Source: Paludibaculum sp. (GTDB taxonomy: Bacteria > Acidobacteriota > Terriglobia > Bryobacterales > Bryobacteraceae). From it: a DNA stretch of 64,000 nucleotides. Of this stretch, positions 54,659 to 63,090 are shown in pieces. Position 1 is the stretch's first letter; every line of letters starts with the position of its first letter. A program made the position numbers and the translations under genes. Below the pieces are notes generated by a model. It did no database searches. It had not been told where the DNA came from and saw only the letters and a program-made list of their open reading frames with translations. Location of the stretch: contig JARKQJ010000145.1 in assembly GCA_029973955.1 (NCBI GenBank), positions 1 through 64,000 on the forward strand. The letters are read 5' to 3'.

Positions 54659-55586
54659 GCGGGCGGCCATCTCCGTCATCCTGGCCGCCTCCCGCTCTCT
54701 CCTCGCGCAGCAGCCGCAGCAGCCTCAGACTCCCGACGACCAGTCCGTCATCCGCATCGACACGCGGCTGGTCGTGTTGCACTGCGCCGCCATGGACCGC
54801 AAGGGGAACCTCATCACAAACCTGCCGCAAAGCGCGTTCAAGGTCTACGAAAACAACGTCGAGCAGCCCATCAAACTGTTCCGCCGGGAAGATGTTCCGG
54901 TCTCACTCGGCATCATCGTCGACAACAGCGGAAGCATGCGGGACAAGCGCCAGCGCGTGGAAGCCGCGGCGATGAAGCTGGTGAAGTCCAGCAATCGCGA
55001 GGATGACGTCTTCATCGTTAACTTTAACGATGATGCTTACCTGGATGTGCCGTTTACGAACCAAATTGCGAAGCTGGAGGAAGGAATCGCGCGGATCGAC
55101 TCCAAAGGCGGCACCGCCATGCGCGACGCCATCTCGATGTCGCTCGACTACCTCAAGCAGGAAGGCAAGAAGGACAAGAAGGTCCTCCTGGTAGTGACAG
55201 ACGGCAACGACACCGCCTCCACCGGCATCACGCTGGAGCGGTTGGTGGAGAAGATGCAGAAGAGCGAAGCGCTCGTCTATGGCATCGGTATCCTGGCCAA
55301 GGAAGATTCGCGCGACCAGAAGAAGGCCCAGCGAGCCATCGACGCGCTGACAAAGGCTTCCGGAGGCGCCAGTTACTATCCTGGCGATGTCGCCGAGGTG
55401 GAGTCGATTGCAGAGCAGGTGGCGCACGACATCCGCAACCAATACGTGATCGCCTACTCGCCGTTGAACCAGAATCTGGACGGCACCTACCGGACCATTC
55501 GCGTGACGGCCAACAACAAGCAGTACACAGTGCGAACCAGGACCGGCTACTACGCTACGCCCGACGCGAAGAAGAAGGGGAGCTGA
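54642..55586 (+). CDS. VWFA-related domain protein (acidobacterial type), second of a tandem pair
   Basis: A 314-residue paralogue of the upstream gene. It has a Tat- or Sec-type leader (MHQTSRRAAISVILAASRSLLAQ), the shared VIRIDTRLVVLHCA strand, AFKVYENNVEQPIKLFRRED, an intact DxSxS in IIVDNSGSMRDKR, VNFNDDAYLDVPFTNQ, KGGTAMRDAISMSLDYL and VVTDGNDTAS. It starts inside the upstream gene, so translation is probably coupled, and ends two bases before the 66-residue gene. The pair may form a heteromer. Confidence 0.88.
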   Translation: MHQTSRRAAISVILAASRSLLAQQPQQPQTPDDQSVIRIDTRLVVLHCAAMDRKGNLITNLPQSAFKVYENNVEQPIKLFRREDVPVSLGIIVDNSGSMRDKRQRVEAAAMKLVKSSNREDDVFIVNFNDDAYLDVPFTNQIAKLEEGIARIDSKGGTAMRDAISMSLDYLKQEGKKDKKVLLVVTDGNDTASTGITLERLVEKMQKSEALVYGIGILAKEDSRDQKKAQRAIDALTKASGGASYYPGDVAEVESIAEQVAHDIRNQYVIAYSPLNQNLDGTYRTIRVTANNKQYTVRTRTGYYATPDAKKKGS

Positions 55587-55588
55587 CC

Positions 55589-55789
55589 GTGCTCGGATAC
55601 CTCTGGAAAGTGACCAAGGGGTACCGCTTTACTCCGTGGCGCAGCCCGTATTTGCGGTGGCGGATCGAGACGTATTGGGGCACGCCGGCGGAAGAGATCG
55701 GGGCAGGGGAGTTTCTTCGTTTTGCGTGGCGCCATCGCGCGGATTTCCTGCGTTTTCTGCGCTGGACGGACCGGATGGCGAAGGGGTAG
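55589..55789 (+). CDS. Small basic/aromatic protein following the VWFA pair
   Basis: A 66-residue protein (GTG start two bases after the VWFA stop) with sequence LGYLWKVTKGYRFTPWRSPYLRWRIET, then AEEIGAGEFLRFAWRHRADFLRFLRW. It is rich in Arg, Trp and Phe, with no signal peptide, and likely peripheral on a membrane or nucleic-acid binding. Close packing and clean composition argue for a real gene. I do not recognise it. Confidence 0.7.
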   Translation: MLGYLWKVTKGYRFTPWRSPYLRWRIETYWGTPAEEIGAGEFLRFAWRHRADFLRFLRWTDRMAKG

Positions 55790-55843
55790 AGCCGCGTGCG
55801 GGTTGCCCCGCTTGGCGGCCCTGCGGTACAAACAAGGGTTCCG

Positions 55844-57268
55844 ATGTCGCACCCCCAGCCAGTTCCTGAGACCGCGGCCCAGTCGCTTTCCGTGAAGCGG
55901 GCCCAGGTGGATTTTCACAATTTCGCTTCTCTGGGGGAGCCCGAGCGGGCGCTGGCCGCCTACGCCGACGAGAACTTCCGGCGCGGCTCGATCCTGACTG
56001 CCAATCGCGACTTCTGCCCATCGCTCAGTCCTTTTCTGGAAGTGGGCGCCAACGCCGGGCACACCTCCTATCTGCTGGCGAATGACTTTGCGGCGGAAGG
56101 ATTTGCGCTCGACCTTTCGGCGGACGCGCTGCGGCACGGACAGTTCCTACGGACGGCCTGGGACTTGAAACGTTCGCCGCTGCTGACGGCGGGCGACGCC
56201 ACGCGCTTGCCGTTTCGAGATAACTCGCTGGCGTTCGTGATGACCTTCCAGACGCTGTCGCAGTTTCAGGACATGGAGACGGTGATCCGGGAAGTGCACC
56301 GCGTGCTGGCGCCGGGCGGGGTGTACTATTTCGCCGAAGAGCCGGTGCGGCGAAAGCTGTCGCTGCGATTGCACCGGGCGCCGTATCCGGAACGGATGAA
56401 GCCCTGGGAGAAGCGGCTTTACGAGAACGGGCTTCTGGATTTCATCGCGATGGATGTGATCGGGGCGCACCAGGAAGAGTCGTTTGGGATCCGGCAGAAC
56501 CATCGCTACGGGCTGCGCGAGTGGTCCGAGATGCTCTACCGGTACTTTGAAGAGCTGCGGCTGATCACGTTCCCGAGGCAGCGCGGCTGGTCGAATCAGT
56601 TCGTGATGTCGGCGCTACGGATGCTGCCGGGCAACGCCGAGCCGCGCATCGCGTCGGCGCTGGGCGCGACGCTGGCGGCGTTCTGCCGCAAGCCGGGCCG
56701 GCTGCCGGAGTCGCTTCCTTTGAAAGACGCGCTGGCTTGTCCCGATTGCGGCGCGGCCCTGCCGTTCGAGGAACAGGCGTTGCTATGCCCGGCCTGCGGG
56801 TATCGGGCTTCCAACGATGGCGGAGTGTTCAACCTGTTGAGCACCGCGCTCAAGGCCGAGCTCTATCCCGGCGCGCGGCCGGACACTCTGGACTTCTCCA
56901 AGCCGGGGCACGAAGAGGGGTTGCTGGAGGGTTTTCACGAGTTGGAAGGCGACTTCGGCGCCAAGTACCGCTGGATCGGGGCGCAGGCCAAGGCTCGGCT
57001 GAAGAGGATGCGGACAGGGCCACAGGTTCTTCGGGTGCAAGGCTATTCGCCGTACGTGGCGAAGGTGGACTTGAAGGCGAACGGGGTGGCGCTAGGGAGC
57101 TGGAAACTGGACCGTCCGGGTCTGTTTATTTTGGAGGCTCCGGTGGCGGAAGCTGCTGAATACATGGTGGATATCCTCGCATCGCCGACCTTCGCGGAGC
57201 CGGGGGAGGGTGCCCGGACTCTTTCGGTGAATTTAAGTCTGCTGCGGCTGCAACCGCCGGAAGCGTAA
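55844..57268 (+). CDS. SAM-dependent methyltransferase with internal zinc ribbon
   Basis: A 474-residue protein. A class I methyltransferase domain occupies about residues 60-190: FLEVGANAGHTSYLLAND, FALDLSADAL, TAGDATRLPFRDNSLAFVMTF and VHRVLAPGGVYYFAEE (Methyltransf_11 type). Around 290-315 a Trm112-like zinc ribbon appears, CPDCGAALPFEEQALLCPACGY with two CxxC knuckles. After it a C-terminal domain of about 130 residues has strand-rich regions VLRVQGYSPYVAKVDLKANG that may bind a substrate or carbohydrate-like partner. The substrate is unknown. It resembles methyltransferases beside lipid or LPS genes. Confidence 0.8.
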   Translation: MSHPQPVPETAAQSLSVKRAQVDFHNFASLGEPERALAAYADENFRRGSILTANRDFCPSLSPFLEVGANAGHTSYLLANDFAAEGFALDLSADALRHGQFLRTAWDLKRSPLLTAGDATRLPFRDNSLAFVMTFQTLSQFQDMETVIREVHRVLAPGGVYYFAEEPVRRKLSLRLHRAPYPERMKPWEKRLYENGLLDFIAMDVIGAHQEESFGIRQNHRYGLREWSEMLYRYFEELRLITFPRQRGWSNQFVMSALRMLPGNAEPRIASALGATLAAFCRKPGRLPESLPLKDALACPDCGAALPFEEQALLCPACGYRASNDGGVFNLLSTALKAELYPGARPDTLDFSKPGHEEGLLEGFHELEGDFGAKYRWIGAQAKARLKRMRTGPQVLRVQGYSPYVAKVDLKANGVALGSWKLDRPGLFILEAPVAEAAEYMVDILASPTFAEPGEGARTLSVNLSLLRLQPPEA

Positions 57269-57287
57269 GCACTTTATTTCAGGGCCT

Positions 57288-57316
57288 GGAACTTTTTCGC
57301 CAGAAGAAGTGTCTTT
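57288..57316 (+). promoter_or_regulatory. ECF-type (sigma-E-like) promoter upstream of the sigma factor gene
   Basis: GGAACTT (57288-57294) and GTCTTT (57311-57316) are separated by exactly 16 bases. This is close to the RpoE/ECF consensus GGAACTT-N16-GTCxxA, and the sigma gene starts about 60 bases later. This suggests autoregulation of the ECF sigma factor at 57377. No recognisable vegetative -35/-10 pair is seen in this interval. Confidence 0.6.
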
Positions 57317-57376
57317 AACAATATCGGCGCTGCCGTAAAGCGGCAAAGGCGCTACAATGGCTCTGCGGAGGCATCC

Positions 57377-58051
57377 ATGCAGCCGGCTCAACACGAATCC
57401 GAGCTCGGTCACGATCTCGCCACCCCCGAATGGCCGGGATGGCAAGACGAGGGGTGTCTGCTTGAGGATCTTCGATCCGGGACGGAAGCGGCTTACGAGG
57501 CGCTTTTGGAGCGGTTTCAGTCGCCAGTATTTCATCTGGTACGGCGGCTGATCGACGATCCCAACGAAGCGGCCGACGTGGTGCAGGACGTCTTTTTGAA
57601 GGTGTTCCGCAGCGTAGGCAGTTTCCGCGGCCAGAGTTCGCTCAAGACTTGGGTCTATCGAATCGCGGTCAATGAGGCGCACAATCGCCGCCGCTGGTTC
57701 AGCCGCCACCGACGCGCCGAGGTGGGCCTGGAGACGGACGGAGACGGTCTGGATTATCTTGACCAGCTCAGCGACTCCACACGGTCCCCCTATGATCTAG
57801 CTTTGAACGAGGAGTTCAAGACGGCCATCGAATCCGCCTTGGCGACCCTCAGTCCGGTGTTCCGTTCAGCCGTTGTGCTGAGGGACCTGGAGGATCTTAG
57901 CTATGAGGAAATTGCCGACGTACTGGATGTATCGCTCGGCACGGTGAAATCCCGGATCCTGCGAGGGCGAGAATCGCTGCGCAGGGCCCTAGTCGAACAG
58001 TTGGAACCGTCCCGCGCGCTGGAGTTCCTGCCGCAGACGGTCACCGACTAG
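57377..58051 (+). CDS. RNA polymerase ECF sigma factor (RpoE-like)
   Basis: A 224-residue sigma-70 family factor of the ECF group. Region 2 is at about residues 42-110 with EAADVVQDVFLKVFRSVGSFRG and TWVYRIAVNEAHNRRR. Region 4 is at about 155-205 with LSPVFRSAVVLRDLEDLSYEEIADVLDVSLGTVKSRILRGRE, the helix-turn-helix. A short N-terminal extension (residues 1-30) is polar. The anti-sigma gene follows 14 bases later. It is likely released by envelope stress and also drives its own promoter. Confidence 0.95.
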   Translation: MQPAQHESELGHDLATPEWPGWQDEGCLLEDLRSGTEAAYEALLERFQSPVFHLVRRLIDDPNEAADVVQDVFLKVFRSVGSFRGQSSLKTWVYRIAVNEAHNRRRWFSRHRRAEVGLETDGDGLDYLDQLSDSTRSPYDLALNEEFKTAIESALATLSPVFRSAVVLRDLEDLSYEEIADVLDVSLGTVKSRILRGRESLRRALVEQLEPSRALEFLPQTVTD

Positions 58052-58065
58052 AGGTCTGGATTGTG

Positions 58066-58761
58066 ATGGACTGCCAACAAGTCAAGTTGATGCTCTCCTC
58101 CTTCCAGGATGGGTGTGTCGTGGAGTCGGAACGACGCGAGATCCAGAACCATTTGGGTCGATGCGGGCCTTGTTCGCTCCAATATGGACAACTGGAGATG
58201 GTGCGGCAGACGCTGCGCGCCATGCCTAGGCGTCCGATGCCCGCCCACCTGGCGTACTCGTTGCGATCGATCGCCTCCCGCGAGGCCGCGCGGCGGCGTT
58301 ACTACGCCGGATTCCGCGGCTATGTGCGGAGCGTGGCGGAGTGGATCGCCTTGACGAAGGACAACTTGATGAGGCCGTTTGCGCTGCCTGCCGCCGGGGG
58401 GATCGCGTCCGCCGTATTCCTGTTCGTGATGGTGATGACAAACTTCCAGGGCATCGTCCGTCAGCATGCCAATGATGTTCCGCTGGCGCTGGCGACGGAG
58501 CCGACCGTTCGCAGCGTGTTTCTGGATATGGCCGGCGACAACGAAGTGACGCTGGATCTGTATGTGGACGAGCAGGGCCGTGTGCTCGACTATGCATTCC
58601 CGGACGGTTCGGGATCGATCAAAACGACGCTACTCCGCCGCAACCTGGAAACCACGCTGCTGCTTTCTGAGTTCAACCCTGCCACCACCTTTGGCAGGCC
58701 AGTTTCAGGCTGGGTGCGGGTGAAGTTCACCGGCCGCAGTCAGATTGACGTCAAGGGCTGA
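58066..58761 (+). CDS. Membrane-anchored anti-sigma factor with zinc-binding (ZAS-like) N-terminus
   Basis: A 231-residue protein. The N-terminal ZAS-type motif is Cys3, His29, Cys33, Cys36 (NHLGRCGPC), the C-x(n)-H-x3-C-x2-C of anti-sigma factors that hold ECF sigma proteins. A transmembrane helix is at about 105-125 (LPAAGGIASAVFLFVMVM). The outer part, about 100 residues, is strand-rich (TVRSVFLDMAGDNEVTLDLYVDEQG). ATG 58066 is preceded by GTG 58063, either of which could start. The stop touches the TTG start of rsmA, so loss of one gene could affect the other. Confidence 0.9.
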   Translation: MDCQQVKLMLSSFQDGCVVESERREIQNHLGRCGPCSLQYGQLEMVRQTLRAMPRRPMPAHLAYSLRSIASREAARRRYYAGFRGYVRSVAEWIALTKDNLMRPFALPAAGGIASAVFLFVMVMTNFQGIVRQHANDVPLALATEPTVRSVFLDMAGDNEVTLDLYVDEQGRVLDYAFPDGSGSIKTTLLRRNLETTLLLSEFNPATTFGRPVSGWVRVKFTGRSQIDVKG

Positions 58762-59490
58762 TTGGGCCGGCCACTCGGACAGCACTTCCTTTTTCAGCGC
58801 TCCATTCTGGAGCGCATTGCTGCGTCCGCGCTTCCTTCTCCTCCCCCTCTCTGCATTGAAATCGGGCCGGGCCCGGGTGCGCTCACCGAATTGCTGCTGG
58901 AGCGCACGGAGCGGCTGTTGGCGGTGGAGTTGGACCCGGCGTTGGCGGAGAACCTGCGCCGGCGATATGCGGGGGAGCCGCGTTTTTCGCTGATCGAGGG
59001 GAACGTGCTGGAGACGGATTTGCGCGGCCTGGGTCCGGCGGTGGTGTGCGGGAACATCCCGTACTACATCACCTCGCCGATCATCGAGCGGGCGCTCGCG
59101 CTGGGGCCGGATCTGATCCGGGCGGTGTTCCTGATCCAGAAAGAAGTGGCGGACCGGCTGGCGGCGGAGCCGGGATCGAGGGACTACGGGTATTTGACGG
59201 TGGCGACGCAGGCGCTGTGCACTGTGGAGAAGCTGTTCGTGGTGAAGCCCGCGTCGTTCCGGCCGCCGCCGAAGGTGGACAGCGCGGTGGTGCGGCTGGC
59301 GCCTCGGCCGGCGCCGCTGGTGGAGGATTATGGAGCGTTCCGGCGGTTTGTCTCGCGGTGCTTCCAGCAGAAGCGGAAGACATTGCGGAACAACCTGGGG
59401 CGAGCGGATGTGCCCTATGCGGGAATGCGGGCGGAGCAACTGACGCTGGCCCAACTGGTTGAGTTGTTCCTGGCCGTCAAGTCCGGCTGA
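58762..59490 (+). CDS. rsmA: 16S rRNA dimethyladenosine transferase
   Basis: A 242-residue KsgA/RsmA-type methyltransferase that dimethylates A1518 and A1519 in 16S rRNA. Motif: RPLGQHFLFQRSILERIA at the N-terminus, CIEIGPGPGALTELLLE (motif I), NIPYYITSPII (motif IV, N-[LI]-P-Y), and FRPPPKVDSAVVRL. Starts with TTG immediately after the anti-sigma TGA (TGATTG). No clear ribosome site is seen before it; reinitiation by the ribosome from the anti-sigma gene would be needed. Slightly shorter than the usual 260-280. Confidence 0.96.
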   Translation: MGRPLGQHFLFQRSILERIAASALPSPPPLCIEIGPGPGALTELLLERTERLLAVELDPALAENLRRRYAGEPRFSLIEGNVLETDLRGLGPAVVCGNIPYYITSPIIERALALGPDLIRAVFLIQKEVADRLAAEPGSRDYGYLTVATQALCTVEKLFVVKPASFRPPPKVDSAVVRLAPRPAPLVEDYGAFRRFVSRCFQQKRKTLRNNLGRADVPYAGMRAEQLTLAQLVELFLAVKSG

Positions 59491-59847
59491 CTACTGTTTC
59501 CTGCACTTATACTCGATCACCATGTCGCCCATGCCTTTGCCTGAGAGCGTGAGCGTGTCGCCGCCGCCGTGCTTGCCGGTGTAGTTGATAGTCATCTCGT
59601 TGTCCTGGATCTTGACCTTGAGCGAGAACGAGATGTTGCCGTTTTCCACCTTGCCGTTCTCGATGACGGACTTGCCAAACATCTCGCTGATGGCTTCGCC
59701 GGTGAGTTTGGCGCCGTCCACTTTGAAGATGAAGGTGCGTTCGATGGTGCCGTTGGGGCCTTCGGCGGTACCTTTCCAGGTGCCGGCGAGGTCGGCGGCG
59801 AAGGTGGTGAGGGCGAAGAGCACGGATAGGGCGAGGATTCGGATCAT
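59491..59847 (-). CDS. Small secreted lipocalin-like beta protein
   Basis: A 118-residue protein with signal peptide ([17 protein letters not shown]) and strand-rich body: [66 protein letters not shown]. It ends with a Cys-containing tail (YKCRKQ). The repeating strands resemble lipocalin/calycin-type domains commonly annotated in Acidobacteria. AAGGAG eight bases before ATG 59847. Convergent with rsmA (1 base apart) and divergent from gltX. Function unknown. Confidence 0.78.
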   Translation of the reverse strand: MIRILALSVLFALTTFAADLAGTWKGTAEGPNGTIERTFIFKVDGAKLTGEAISEMFGKSVIENGKVENGNISFSLKVKIQDNEMTINYTGKHGGGDTLTLSGKGMGDMVIEYKCRKQ

Positions 59848-59866
59848 GGGCAGGCTCCTTTGCGTT

Positions 59867-59892
59867 GCACGGCCAGTATACACCGGGCGTGC
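59867..59892. promoter_or_regulatory. Imperfect palindrome around GTATAC in the gltX/lipocalin divergent region
   Basis: GCACGGCC (59867-59874) and GGGCGTGC (59885-59892) pair in seven of eight positions around AGTATACACC, whose GTATAC is self-complementary and supplies -10-like TATAC on both strands. A possible operator for the divergent genes at 59847 and 59908. No good -35 is visible. Confidence 0.3.
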
Positions 59893-59907
59893 GATACTGA
59901 AAGATTC

Positions 59908-61344
59908 ATGGTCCGAGTTCGTTTTGCCCCTTCCCCCACAGGCTATCTGCACATCGGCAGCGCCAGGACGTTCATCTTCAATTGGCTGTTCGCGCGCCGT
60001 CAGCAGGGCACGATGATCCTGCGCATCGACGACACCGACATCGAGCGCAACACGCAGGCTTCGCTGGATTCGATCTACGACGGGTTGAACTGGCTGGGGC
60101 TGGGCTGGGACGAGTTTTACCGGCAAAGCGACCGTTTCGACCTTTACACGAAGGCCGCCTGGGAGGTCTTCGAGAAGGGCCACGCCTACCGCGACTTCAC
60201 GCCGATGAACGCGGCTCCGGAAGAGCCGGCGAGCCAGGGCGGCTGGTTGTGCAATCCGGGGATGCGCGAATTGTCGCGGGAAGAGAGCGACCGGCGGGCG
60301 GCGGCGGGCGAACCGTTTGTGCTGCGCTTCCGCGTGCCGCGCGATCCGGTGCGCGAGGTGTCGTTCAAGGACCTGGTGTACGGCGAGCAGTCGAAGTCCA
60401 CCGCCGACATCGAAGACTTTGCGCTGCTGCGTTCGAGCGGCGCGCCCACCTACCACCACGCTTCGTGCGTGGACGATTTCGATTTGAAGATCTCGCACAT
60501 CGTGCGCGGGCAGGATCACCTTTCGAACACGTTCAAGCACATCCTGCTGTTCGAGGCGCTGGGCGCCGAGGCGCCGGAGTTTGCGCACCTGCCGCTGCTG
60601 ATTGCGCCGGACGGGGCGAAGCTTTCCAAGCGCAAGCATGGGCCGGTGGTGGCGGTGATGACCTATCGCGACGCGGGCTTCCTGCCGCAGGCGTATGTGA
60701 ACTTCCTGTGCCTGCTGGGCTGGAACCCGAAGGACGACCGCGAGAAGATGTCGATCGAGGAGCTGACGGCGGCGTTCTCGTTTGAAGGCGTGAACCGGTC
60801 GAACGCGGTGGTGAACTTCACGGAGGAAGACCCCGTAGATCCGAAGGCGCTGTGGTTGAACTCGCAGCACCTCTACGCGCTGAGCCACGACGAACTGGCG
60901 GCGTTGTTGCAGCCTGTGTTTGAAAAGGCCGGTTATGCGGCCACGGCGGAGAAGACGCGGGCGGTGACGCCGCTGATCCAGGAACGGATCAAGACGCTGA
61001 ACGACGCGCCGGCGGTGGCGGACTTCTTCTTCCTCGACCGGCTCGTGCCGTATGATGCGGCGGAGCTGATCCCGCAGAAAGGCGATGCGGAGATGGCCTC
61101 GAAGGTGCTGCGCCACGCTCGAGCAGTGCTGGAGACGGCCGAGTTTACGCACGCGGGCCTGGAAGGCGCGCTGCGGACGGCGGCGACAGAGCTGGGCGTC
61201 AAAGCCGGGCAGATGTTCCAGCCGATCCGCGTGGCCGTGTGCGGACGAAAGAACGCGCCGCCGCTGTTTGAAACGTTGGAAGTGGTGGGCCGCGACGCCT
61301 GCCTGAAGCGCATCGACCAGGCGGTCGAACTGCTCAACCGATAG
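59908..61344 (+). CDS. gltX: Glutamyl-tRNA synthetase
   Basis: A 478-residue class I synthetase. The HIGH motif is YLHIGSAR at about residues 15-22 after VRFAPSPTG, and the KMSKS motif is KLSKRKHG near 240. An Rossmann-type core with [11 protein letters not shown] and [33 protein letters not shown] is typical. ATG 59908 is favoured because family proteins begin just before RFAPSPTG. It lies 9 bases before glnS; bacteria with both synthetases usually charge tRNA-Gln directly. Standard start length for GltX is 470-500. Confidence 0.97.
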   Translation: MVRVRFAPSPTGYLHIGSARTFIFNWLFARRQQGTMILRIDDTDIERNTQASLDSIYDGLNWLGLGWDEFYRQSDRFDLYTKAAWEVFEKGHAYRDFTPMNAAPEEPASQGGWLCNPGMRELSREESDRRAAAGEPFVLRFRVPRDPVREVSFKDLVYGEQSKSTADIEDFALLRSSGAPTYHHASCVDDFDLKISHIVRGQDHLSNTFKHILLFEALGAEAPEFAHLPLLIAPDGAKLSKRKHGPVVAVMTYRDAGFLPQAYVNFLCLLGWNPKDDREKMSIEELTAAFSFEGVNRSNAVVNFTEEDPVDPKALWLNSQHLYALSHDELAALLQPVFEKAGYAATAEKTRAVTPLIQERIKTLNDAPAVADFFFLDRLVPYDAAELIPQKGDAEMASKVLRHARAVLETAEFTHAGLEGALRTAATELGVKAGQMFQPIRVAVCGRKNAPPLFETLEVVGRDACLKRIDQAVELLNR

Positions 61345-61353
61345 GAAGACAAA

Positions 61354-63090
61354 ATGAGCGAAGCCCCCACAACCAATGGCGCAGGCTCAACGGAAGCACC
61401 GCGCCCCTCGAATTTCGTCCGAGACATCATCATGCAGGACATCGCCGCCGGCAAACACGGCGGGCGCGTGCACACGCGGTTTCCACCGGAGCCGAACGGG
61501 TATCTGCATATCGGCCACGCGAAGTCGATCTGTCTGAACTTCGGCCTGGCGCGGGAGTTCAACGGCAAGTGCAACCTGCGGTTCGACGATACAAACCCTT
61601 GCAAGGAAGAGGTGGAGTATGTTGAATCGATCGAGCGCGACGTGCGCTGGATGGGCTTCGAGTGGGACGGGCTGTACTACGCGTCGGATTACTTCGGGCA
61701 GCTCTACGAATGGGCGATCGAGCTGATCAAGAAGGGCAAAGCCTATGTCTGCGACCTGACGGCGGACCAGGTGCGCGAGTACCGCGGGACGCTGACGGAG
61801 GCGGGCAGGGAGAGCCCTTACCGCGAGCGGCCGATCGAAGAGAACCTCGACCTCTTCGTGAGAATGAAGAACGGAGAGTTTCCGGACGGCAGCCGGACGC
61901 TGCGGGCGAAGATCGACATGGCTTCGCCGAACCTGAATATGCGCGACCCGGTGCTGTACCGCATTCTGCGGGCGTCGCATCACCGCACGGGCGACACCTG
62001 GTGCATCTATCCGATGTACGACTACGCGCACGGGCAGAGCGACTCGCTGGAAGGGATCACGCACTCGATCTGCACACTGGAGTTCGAAGACCACCGGCCG
62101 CTGTATGAGTGGTTCATCGAGCAGTTGGGGATCTTCCCGTCGCGGCAGTTCGAGTTTGACCGGCTGAACCTGACCTACACGATGCTGAGCAAGCGGCGGC
62201 TGCTGCAGTTGGTGCAGACGAAGGTGGTGAACGGCTGGGACGACCCGCGCATGCCGACGTTGAGCGGCATCCGGCGGCGCGGTTACACGCCGGAGGCGCT
62301 GCGGCTGTTCTGCTCGCGGATCGGCGTGTCGAAGACGAACGGCATCATTGAGCTGGGTTTGCTGGAGCACTCGCTGCGCGAGGATCTGAACAAGCGGTCG
62401 CCGCGCGTGATGGCGGTGCTGAAGCCGCTGAAGCTGGTGATTGAGAACTATCCGGAAGGGCAGATCGAGCAGATGGAGGCGGTGAACAACCCCGAGGATC
62501 CGTCGGCCGGGACGCGCAAGGTGGAGTTCTCGCGCGAGCTGTACATCGAGCAGGACGACTTCCGGGAGACGCCGCCGAAGGGCTACTACCGGCTCTATCC
62601 GGGCAACGAAGTGCGGCTGCGGTACGGGTATCTGGTGCGCTGCACGGGCGTGGTGAAGAACGAGGCCGGGGAAGTGATCGAGGTGCGCTGCACCTATGAT
62701 CCGGCGACGAAGGGCGGCAACACGCCGGACGGCCGGAAGGTGAAGTCCACGATTCACTGGGTGTCGGCGGCGCACGCAATTGATGCGGACGTCCGGCTGT
62801 ACGAGAATCTCTTTCTGAAGGAAGACCCGAACGACGTGGAGCCGGGCAAGGACTGGACGGACAACCTGAATCCGAAGTCGCTGGAAGTGCTGACGGGCTG
62901 CAAGATGGAGCCTGGCCTGGCCGAGGCGAAGGCAGGCGACGGGTTCCAGTTTGAGCGCATGGGCTACTTCTGCGTGGATCCGGACTCGACGCCGGAGAAG
63001 CTGGTGTTCAACCGGACGATTGGATTGCGAGACACCTGGGCCAAGATCGAGAAGGCCCAGAAAGCAGATCAGAAGGCGGGGAAGAAATGA
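61354..63090 (+). CDS. glnS: Glutaminyl-tRNA synthetase
   Basis: A 578-residue class I synthetase. It has the GlnS signature [23 protein letters not shown] (HIGH in HIGHAKS) near 44-66, then [35 protein letters not shown] (KMSKS-like, near 273), and the beta-barrel anticodon-binding domains ([35 protein letters not shown]). Length about 555-580 is usual. Presence indicates that tRNA-Gln is charged directly, so the GatCAB route may not be needed. The TGA overlaps the start of the carbamoyltransferase gene (ATGA). Confidence 0.97.
   Translation: MSEAPTTNGAGSTEAPRPSNFVRDIIMQDIAAGKHGGRVHTRFPPEPNGYLHIGHAKSICLNFGLAREFNGKCNLRFDDTNPCKEEVEYVESIERDVRWMGFEWDGLYYASDYFGQLYEWAIELIKKGKAYVCDLTADQVREYRGTLTEAGRESPYRERPIEENLDLFVRMKNGEFPDGSRTLRAKIDMASPNLNMRDPVLYRILRASHHRTGDTWCIYPMYDYAHGQSDSLEGITHSICTLEFEDHRPLYEWFIEQLGIFPSRQFEFDRLNLTYTMLSKRRLLQLVQTKVVNGWDDPRMPTLSGIRRRGYTPEALRLFCSRIGVSKTNGIIELGLLEHSLREDLNKRSPRVMAVLKPLKLVIENYPEGQIEQMEAVNNPEDPSAGTRKVEFSRELYIEQDDFRETPPKGYYRLYPGNEVRLRYGYLVRCTGVVKNEAGEVIEVRCTYDPATKGGNTPDGRKVKSTIHWVSAAHAIDADVRLYENLFLKEDPNDVEPGKDWTDNLNPKSLEVLTGCKMEPGLAEAKAGDGFQFERMGYFCVDPDSTPEKLVFNRTIGLRDTWAKIEKAQKADQKAGKK

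Noticed and set aside
59848..61152. Extension of the lipocalin-like frame through gltX on the minus strand
   Set aside because: Arg/His-rich shadow of gltX; the signal peptide and AAGGAG place the start at 59847.
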